A DNA stretch of 31,705 nucleotides from a virus: positions 1-31,705 of the IMG/VR virus record IMGVR_UViG_3300043466_001193; one strand, 5' to 3'. Position 1 is the stretch's first letter. Each line of letters opens with the position of its first letter. Positions 26,943 to 31,705 of the stretch are shown here, piece after piece. The notes under the pieces were generated by a model, which had not been told where the DNA came from, searched no databases, and was given only the letters and a program-made list of their open reading frames with translations. The position numbers and the translations under genes were made by a program.

Positions 26943-28647
26943 AATGCAGATAAAGATAGCGGCTGATGTCAGTAGTGCGGTTAGCGGTCTTGACAAACTA
27001 AACAAGGAGCTAGACCAAACTGCTAAAGATGCTGTCCAGTTAGGCAATGCGGTCGAGAATGCTGGTCAAAAGATTCGGACCTTACCAAATGTAACAGGTC
27101 AGGCCACATCTACCTTAACTAACTTTAGCCGAGTGGTGCAAGATGCGCCATTTGGTCTTATTGGTATAGCCAATAACATTGACCCTTTAATCAGTTCCTT
27201 TCAACAACTAAAAGCTACCACAGGCACTACTGGTGGGGCATTAAAGGCCTTAGTCGGCCAGTTAGCTGGTCCGGCTGGTGTTGCTCTTGCTGTTTCTACT
27301 GTTACATCATTGCTTATCACTTTTGGCGATAGGCTTTTTAGTTCTAGTCAATCAGCTAAACAATTAGCAGAGGAGAGTAAAAAAGTAGCTGATGAGCAAA
27401 AAGCTATTTTTGAAGGTATAGCAAGAGAAAGGGTTGAGATTGACAAGTTAATTATTGCCCTAAATTCAGAGAACACAACGAGAGGCCAGAAAGAGGCTAT
27501 TCTCAAAAAGCTAAGAGCTATCAATCCTCAATACTTTGGGGATTTGAAAAATGAGGAAGGTCTTGTAAATGCTTTAACTCTAGCTTACCAAAAATATACT
27601 GCTAGCTTAGTTGCTAGATCAGAGGTAGCAATACTTACAAAAGAATTAGAAGATATCAGCACCGAAATTCTAAAATTAGAAAAGGCAGGTGCAACTACAC
27701 AAATAATCGATTTAGGTCTTAAAAGAGGCTTAGATGGAAGGATACAAGCTGCCAGATTACTTACTAAAGAAGAACGTACTCAGCTTGATTTAAATACACA
27801 ATTATCACAAAGATTAAGAGAGAGAGATGCTGTATTAAAAAATATAACAACTAGAGAAGCTGCCTTAGTTGATGATATAAATATACAGGTTAAAGAGGCT
27901 AAAATAAAGCCAGAGAAAGTTAAAATTGATGTACCTAAGATTGTTAACTTAGGTACAGAAGTATTAGATATACCACCTATAACGCAAGAGGTGGTAGTGC
28001 CCTTAAGTAATGTACAGTTTGAATTTATTGATTTAGCTAAGACAAAACAATTAGCACAACTCAGAGCAGAATTTGAATCATTAGGTTTACAATTACCTCC
28101 CATAAATGTACAGGCCATAATTCAAAACCCTGAGATTTTAGAATATTTAAATGAGCAATTAGACCAGACATATCAAAAATTTAATCAAGTAGCTGGATTA
28201 GTTGGCAATACATTTGCTCCAGCCTTTGATAGTTTGTTTAATTCAATAGAAAAGGGTGGAGATGCTATTGGTGGATTCTTTCAGGGGTTATCAGAAGGTA
28301 TTAAAGATTTAGTACAAGCTTTAATACAAACAGCAGCAATAGCAGGATTAGTATCTTTAATTACTGGAACTCCATTTGCTACTAGTTTTAAGTTGCTTGC
28401 TGGTGTTACATTACCGGGTAGGGCTACTGGAGGTCCTGTAAGTGGTGGTAACCCATATATGGTTGGAGAAAGAGGTCCTGAGATATTTGTACCTTCTGTA
28501 AGTGGTTCTATTGTACCAAATAATGCAGTAGGTTCATTTATGTCAGGCAGACAAAGTGGAGGTTCTGGAATGTCAGTGCTTAGAGGGCAAGATATTATTT
28601 TAGCATACGCAAGAACACAAAGGAGTCAACTCAGAGTAAATGGCTAA
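26935..28647 (+). CDS. Tail tape measure protein
   Basis: A 570-residue protein starting MAEMQIKIAADVSSAVSGLD. It has a helical, Gln/Lys/Ala-rich body, a hydrophobic stretch near residues 110-135 (GPAGVALAVSTVTSLLITFG) and another near 465-485 (LIQTAAIAGLVSLITG). The terminal PGRATGGPVSGGNPYMVGER with GPEIFVPSVSG is a hallmark of tape measure C-termini. Taking the family rule of about 0.15 nm per residue, tail length would be near 85 nm. Bases after ~27350 are visibly more A/T-rich at third positions than before, hinting at mosaic origin. Confidence 0.9.
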   Translation: MAEMQIKIAADVSSAVSGLDKLNKELDQTAKDAVQLGNAVENAGQKIRTLPNVTGQATSTLTNFSRVVQDAPFGLIGIANNIDPLISSFQQLKATTGTTGGALKALVGQLAGPAGVALAVSTVTSLLITFGDRLFSSSQSAKQLAEESKKVADEQKAIFEGIARERVEIDKLIIALNSENTTRGQKEAILKKLRAINPQYFGDLKNEEGLVNALTLAYQKYTASLVARSEVAILTKELEDISTEILKLEKAGATTQIIDLGLKRGLDGRIQAARLLTKEERTQLDLNTQLSQRLRERDAVLKNITTREAALVDDINIQVKEAKIKPEKVKIDVPKIVNLGTEVLDIPPITQEVVVPLSNVQFEFIDLAKTKQLAQLRAEFESLGLQLPPINVQAIIQNPEILEYLNEQLDQTYQKFNQVAGLVGNTFAPAFDSLFNSIEKGGDAIGGFFQGLSEGIKDLVQALIQTAAIAGLVSLITGTPFATSFKLLAGVTLPGRATGGPVSGGNPYMVGERGPEIFVPSVSGSIVPNNAVGSFMSGRQSGGSGMSVLRGQDIILAYARTQRSQLRVNG

Positions 28648-30994
28648 TTTTTACAAAGGTAGTTTTGTTAATACGCAAGTTAACTATTCGGACAATAGCC
28701 CGAATGAGCAGACTATCTATGTAACCATAACTAACACAGCCGAGAATGACCAATCTGAGGTTTTATTAGAGACAGCAGATGCTCCAGTCGTATTCCAAAC
28801 CGTTGACAATTCAGAGGATAAGTTTACTGCTATAAAAAGTAAAAGCTGCACACTAAGAGTATTCACTAATGATGAGGTCAATGCGATGACCTTTTCTGAG
28901 GGTGGTGATCAGCAATACAAGGTAGAGATTGCAGTAGGCAATGAAAATGAGATAATTTTTACTGGGTGGTTATCAATATCCGATTTAGGACAGACTTTCC
29001 AGCCTGATCCTAATGTGTTAATCTTAACTGCCTCAGATGGCATTGCCTTTTTAAGAGATATTGAATTGTCAGATAATGAGGGCAGGTATTTAACTGGACC
29101 TCATCAGATAATAAAGTATATTGCTTGGTCATTACAAAAGACAGGCTTAGAATTGCCTATTTGGGTAGAAATGAATCTTTTAGAAGTATCTGCTACTTAT
29201 GATGCTGCTGCTGACCATTTCTATAATATGCTCTATCTAAATGCCCAAACATTTGAGACTAGCATTGGTGAATCAGAGAATTCCTTTAGTGTCTTAGAGA
29301 AAATATTTAAGGAGTTCTGCGATTTAAGCCAGCAAAACAATGTCTGGTTTATCCGTTCTACCGATGAGGCTGGCTATGCTATAAAAAGAGTCTGTAAGTT
29401 CACTTACGAGGGTGAGCCTATTGGCTATTCTGCGCCAACTCTTGTCAAAGATATTGGAGCGGCCTATGATATGGCCTTCATGAACGATGATGCAAGGTTG
29501 AGCCTCCAAAGGCCTTATAAAGCGGTTAAGCACACATTTGATTATAACTATCCATCAGAGATAGTCCAGAATATAGATTTTGAGAGAGGTACAGAGACAA
29601 CTGCCCCTGATCCCACACTTCCTAGCTCTACTGGTATATACAGACCAGAGGGATGGACTTTGGCAAGAGCTGGGGATGGAACTGGAGGAGTCTGGTTAGA
29701 CCTATATCAACAAGCCGGAGCCAGAGGTGAGATTGTTAAAGAGTTTGAGTATGGCTACGAAAAAGAGAGATATTTAGTAGTCGAACATCAGGATGTAACT
29801 GGTACTGATTTTATACACTATGTAAAATCTACTCCTTTTTATGTTCAAAAGGGAGATAGATTGCAGATTTCAGTAGATGTCGGACAAGATGTTAATTTAA
29901 ACATCATTAACCCGGTTCATGTGTGGTTAGAGGCTGACACCAACTATTATACTTGGCAATATGATAACACTAGCCCATCGGCAATTATAAATCAATGGGT
30001 TAGTAAACCAAAGCCACTTACTGCTGCAATAGCTGACAACCCTTTCACTCAAATGTGGAGGACCACTTTAGACAACTCTTTAGACCCAACAGATGAGCTG
30101 CCTAAATATACAAACATAAGCTCAGAGCTAGAAGTGCCAGCGGATGGTCGCATTTGGATTAGGCTAGCAGTCAATTTTAACATTTTTGCCCCTATATTCT
30201 TTAATAATTTGAGTATTACCTTAACTCCTAGAGTTAATGGTAGTTACCAAAAATATAAAGGGCAACAACATATATCCGAGCAGCAAGTAGATAACATGGC
30301 TGTCAGGGATGAGGGTGTTTTTATGTCTGATGCTCCTAGGATTGAAATGAAGGGAGCTTTACTACTGACTGAGTTAGGCGAGACTTTATACAATGGCAAT
30401 GCAATCTTTGCTGCTGGCAATGGGGTAAACTTAGATGGATTTTATACTCCTTACTTTAACATTAACGACTATGTAGATGTCAGCTTTACAAGCCTTAACA
30501 ATGGCAAGTATAGAATTGTAGCGGTAGAATATTCCTTAATCCCTAACAAGACAATCTTAACCTTTGCCGAGCCTACGCAAAGCGAAACAGTCGGAGCTGC
30601 ACAGATAAAAGCCTATGACTATACCTTGTCGGGTAACTTTTATGACTCAATAGAGTTCCAAGGTAGCCCTCCCCAAGAGGATCAGCTACCCTATGGCCAA
30701 CACCAGAACCAAGCGGTCTGGAACCAATATAACCGAGTATTTACTGCTTTTGAGGCTACGGTAGATGGATTAGATACAGATAAGATTTATGACAATGCTC
30801 CAAATCTACCTGATTTATGGCATGCTTATAGACAAAGAGATACACATCCAGCCACTACAAATAAGATTTTTAAGCTGCTACATTACGAACAAGATACCGA
30901 TAACTGCGAATGGGGTCTTTATATGATTGAGGTAGTCGATTCGACTATTCCTAAAACTTATGAGGGTCATTCGTTCAAATATATCCAAGAATGA
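28640..30994 (+). CDS. Large distal tail / baseplate hub protein
   Basis: A 784-residue, beta-rich protein. The first ~120 residues (GSFVNTQVNYSDNSPNEQTI through IIFTGWLSISDLGQ) look like a distal-tail barrel. Residues 120-320 carry a hub-like domain (LILTASDGIAFLRDIELSD and TGPHQIIKYIAWSLQKTG). A middle domain (about 320-540) resembles a beta-sandwich carbohydrate-binding fold (ENIDFERG..., WTLARAGDG, WIRLAVNF). It sits where Dit and Tal genes lie in siphoviruses and may fuse both. No peptidase or lytic motif is seen. Confidence 0.75.
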   Translation: MANFYKGSFVNTQVNYSDNSPNEQTIYVTITNTAENDQSEVLLETADAPVVFQTVDNSEDKFTAIKSKSCTLRVFTNDEVNAMTFSEGGDQQYKVEIAVGNENEIIFTGWLSISDLGQTFQPDPNVLILTASDGIAFLRDIELSDNEGRYLTGPHQIIKYIAWSLQKTGLELPIWVEMNLLEVSATYDAAADHFYNMLYLNAQTFETSIGESENSFSVLEKIFKEFCDLSQQNNVWFIRSTDEAGYAIKRVCKFTYEGEPIGYSAPTLVKDIGAAYDMAFMNDDARLSLQRPYKAVKHTFDYNYPSEIVQNIDFERGTETTAPDPTLPSSTGIYRPEGWTLARAGDGTGGVWLDLYQQAGARGEIVKEFEYGYEKERYLVVEHQDVTGTDFIHYVKSTPFYVQKGDRLQISVDVGQDVNLNIINPVHVWLEADTNYYTWQYDNTSPSAIINQWVSKPKPLTAAIADNPFTQMWRTTLDNSLDPTDELPKYTNISSELEVPADGRIWIRLAVNFNIFAPIFFNNLSITLTPRVNGSYQKYKGQQHISEQQVDNMAVRDEGVFMSDAPRIEMKGALLLTELGETLYNGNAIFAAGNGVNLDGFYTPYFNINDYVDVSFTSLNNGKYRIVAVEYSLIPNKTILTFAEPTQSETVGAAQIKAYDYTLSGNFYDSIEFQGSPPQEDQLPYGQHQNQAVWNQYNRVFTAFEATVDGLDTDKIYDNAPNLPDLWHAYRQRDTHPATTNKIFKLLHYEQDTDNCEWGLYMIEVVDSTIPKTYEGHSFKYIQE

Positions 30995-31692
30995 ACGATG
31001 GAAAAGTAGTCAGGGGCTCTAATATGATTGCCTCAATATTGGTAAATAGTGTTTATTACCCAGTATTTTGTGCTAAATCTTGCTCGTTTGAGTTGACCAA
31101 TGAAATTATTTTGAGGACAAGTGTCAATGATGGCCTATTCCCAAAACGCAGAATAAGGAGGACTGATTGGTCCGGGTCTGCCTCTGGTGTCTTAGTTACA
31201 GACAATGATATAGACAGATATAGCCCATTTTACTTATTGCAAGAATCTGTTAGGAGAACGGAATTGGATTGGCAGTTTGAATTTACTAACTTAGATGGAG
31301 AAATTAAGACCATTGAGGGTCCAGCTTTAATTGAAAATCTACCTATTTCTGGAGATGTTCAGTCCTTTGTACAATGTACGGTAAATATTATTGGTACTGG
31401 TGCCTTTACAATAGATCAGAGTCCTCCGGCTGGTGGCGAAGATGTTGATAGTGATTATTGGGATACTACTGTTGGAGAAAATACAATTATTGGCCTTTCT
31501 GTAAATAATAAAAGCATGATTGGCAAAACGATATTAGCAATAGCTAGAGAGGGTGTTGTTTATGACCCAGAGACTGCTGGAACAGCTAATAATAGAATAG
31601 CCATTTTTAACTCCTCATTAGGTAGAGTAACCTTTGATGCGAATATACCATTTAATCCGGGCGAGACTGTCTGGTGTATGTGGAAAAACTAA
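30991..31692 (+). CDS. Distal tail protein preceding the fibre
   Basis: A 233-residue beta-rich protein: ASILVNSVYYPVFCAKSCSF, a tube-like middle (ILRTSVNDGLFPKRRIRRTD), then a Gly/Asp linker at about 150-160 and a C-terminal small beta domain ending IPFNPGETVWCMWKN. That final domain recurs as the 83-residue protein encoded next. Overlap with the upstream gene (four bases) and downstream gene (TAATG at the junction) place it in one operon leading to the fibre. A distal adaptor role is inferred. Its last 114 bases are repeated at the contig start. Confidence 0.72.
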   Translation: MNDGKVVRGSNMIASILVNSVYYPVFCAKSCSFELTNEIILRTSVNDGLFPKRRIRRTDWSGSASGVLVTDNDIDRYSPFYLLQESVRRTELDWQFEFTNLDGEIKTIEGPALIENLPISGDVQSFVQCTVNIIGTGAFTIDQSPPAGGEDVDSDYWDTTVGENTIIGLSVNNKSMIGKTILAIAREGVVYDPETAGTANNRIAIFNSSLGRVTFDANIPFNPGETVWCMWKN

Positions 31693-31705
31693 TGACAACA
31701 GAAAA
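31579..31705. repeat. Direct terminal repeat, right copy
   Basis: Identical to positions 1-127. It includes the end of the distal tail gene (stop at 31690-31692) and the first bases of the following 83-residue gene. It closes the contig into a circle. Confidence 0.95.

Noticed and set aside
1-31705. CRISPR array or toxin-antitoxin pair
   Set aside because: No regularly spaced short repeats and no recognisable toxin or antitoxin family were seen on either strand.

Overview
The window is a complete tailed-phage genome with a long non-contractile tail (siphovirus plan). Its first 127 bases recur exactly as its last 127 bases, so the contig closes into a circle of 31,578 bp. The host is very probably a member of the Bacteroidota. 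Promoters fit the TTTG/TTG - about 20 bp - TAnnTTTG pattern of that phylum, most starts lack a Shine-Dalgarno and follow A/T-rich leaders, exported proteins carry Bacteroidota-style signal peptides, and the fibre is built of 'VGIGT' modules common in Bacteroidota surface proteins.

Layout. (1) 1-6846, rightward: end of the tail genes, a 1513-residue fibre with a signal peptide, two small exported proteins, then a lysis cassette (coiled-coil membrane protein, holin-like protein, candidate unimolecular spanin, M15 endolysin). (2) 6847-8493, rightward from its own promoter: metallophosphoesterase, two small unknowns and an 86-residue HExxH protein. (3) 13538-8455, leftward: early/replication block with a 27-residue membrane peptide, unknowns, a probable recombination protein, an SSB-like-tailed protein, NinG, an HTH protein, a stand-alone DnaA domain IV protein, a 98-nt structured RNA unit, a structured 330-nt intergenic stretch, and a probable replication protein. 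(4) 13571-13633: divergent promoter region. (5) 13633-17543, rightward: AT-hook protein and a six-gene glycan-type cassette (Stealth-like transferase, two glycosyltransferases, two methyltransferases, KdsC-like phosphatase), closed by a UUCG-loop terminator. (6) 17652-31692, rightward: packaging, head and tail genes in canonical order: TerS, TerL, portal with a HAD domain, MuF-like protein, prohead protease, capsid, connector, head closure, neck, tail terminator, tail tube, two chaperones with a probable -1 frameshift, tape measure, two distal tail proteins. These run across the contig junction into region 1.

I see no integrase, repressor, DNA or RNA polymerase, helicase or tRNA. The phage probably uses host replication enzymes recruited by its own initiator-like proteins, and is probably virulent. 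The least explained items are the compact RNA at 9690-9787 (promoter, bulged hairpin, terminator whose loop complements the bulge), the signal peptide on a phage fibre, the portal-HAD fusion and the Stealth-containing glycan cassette.
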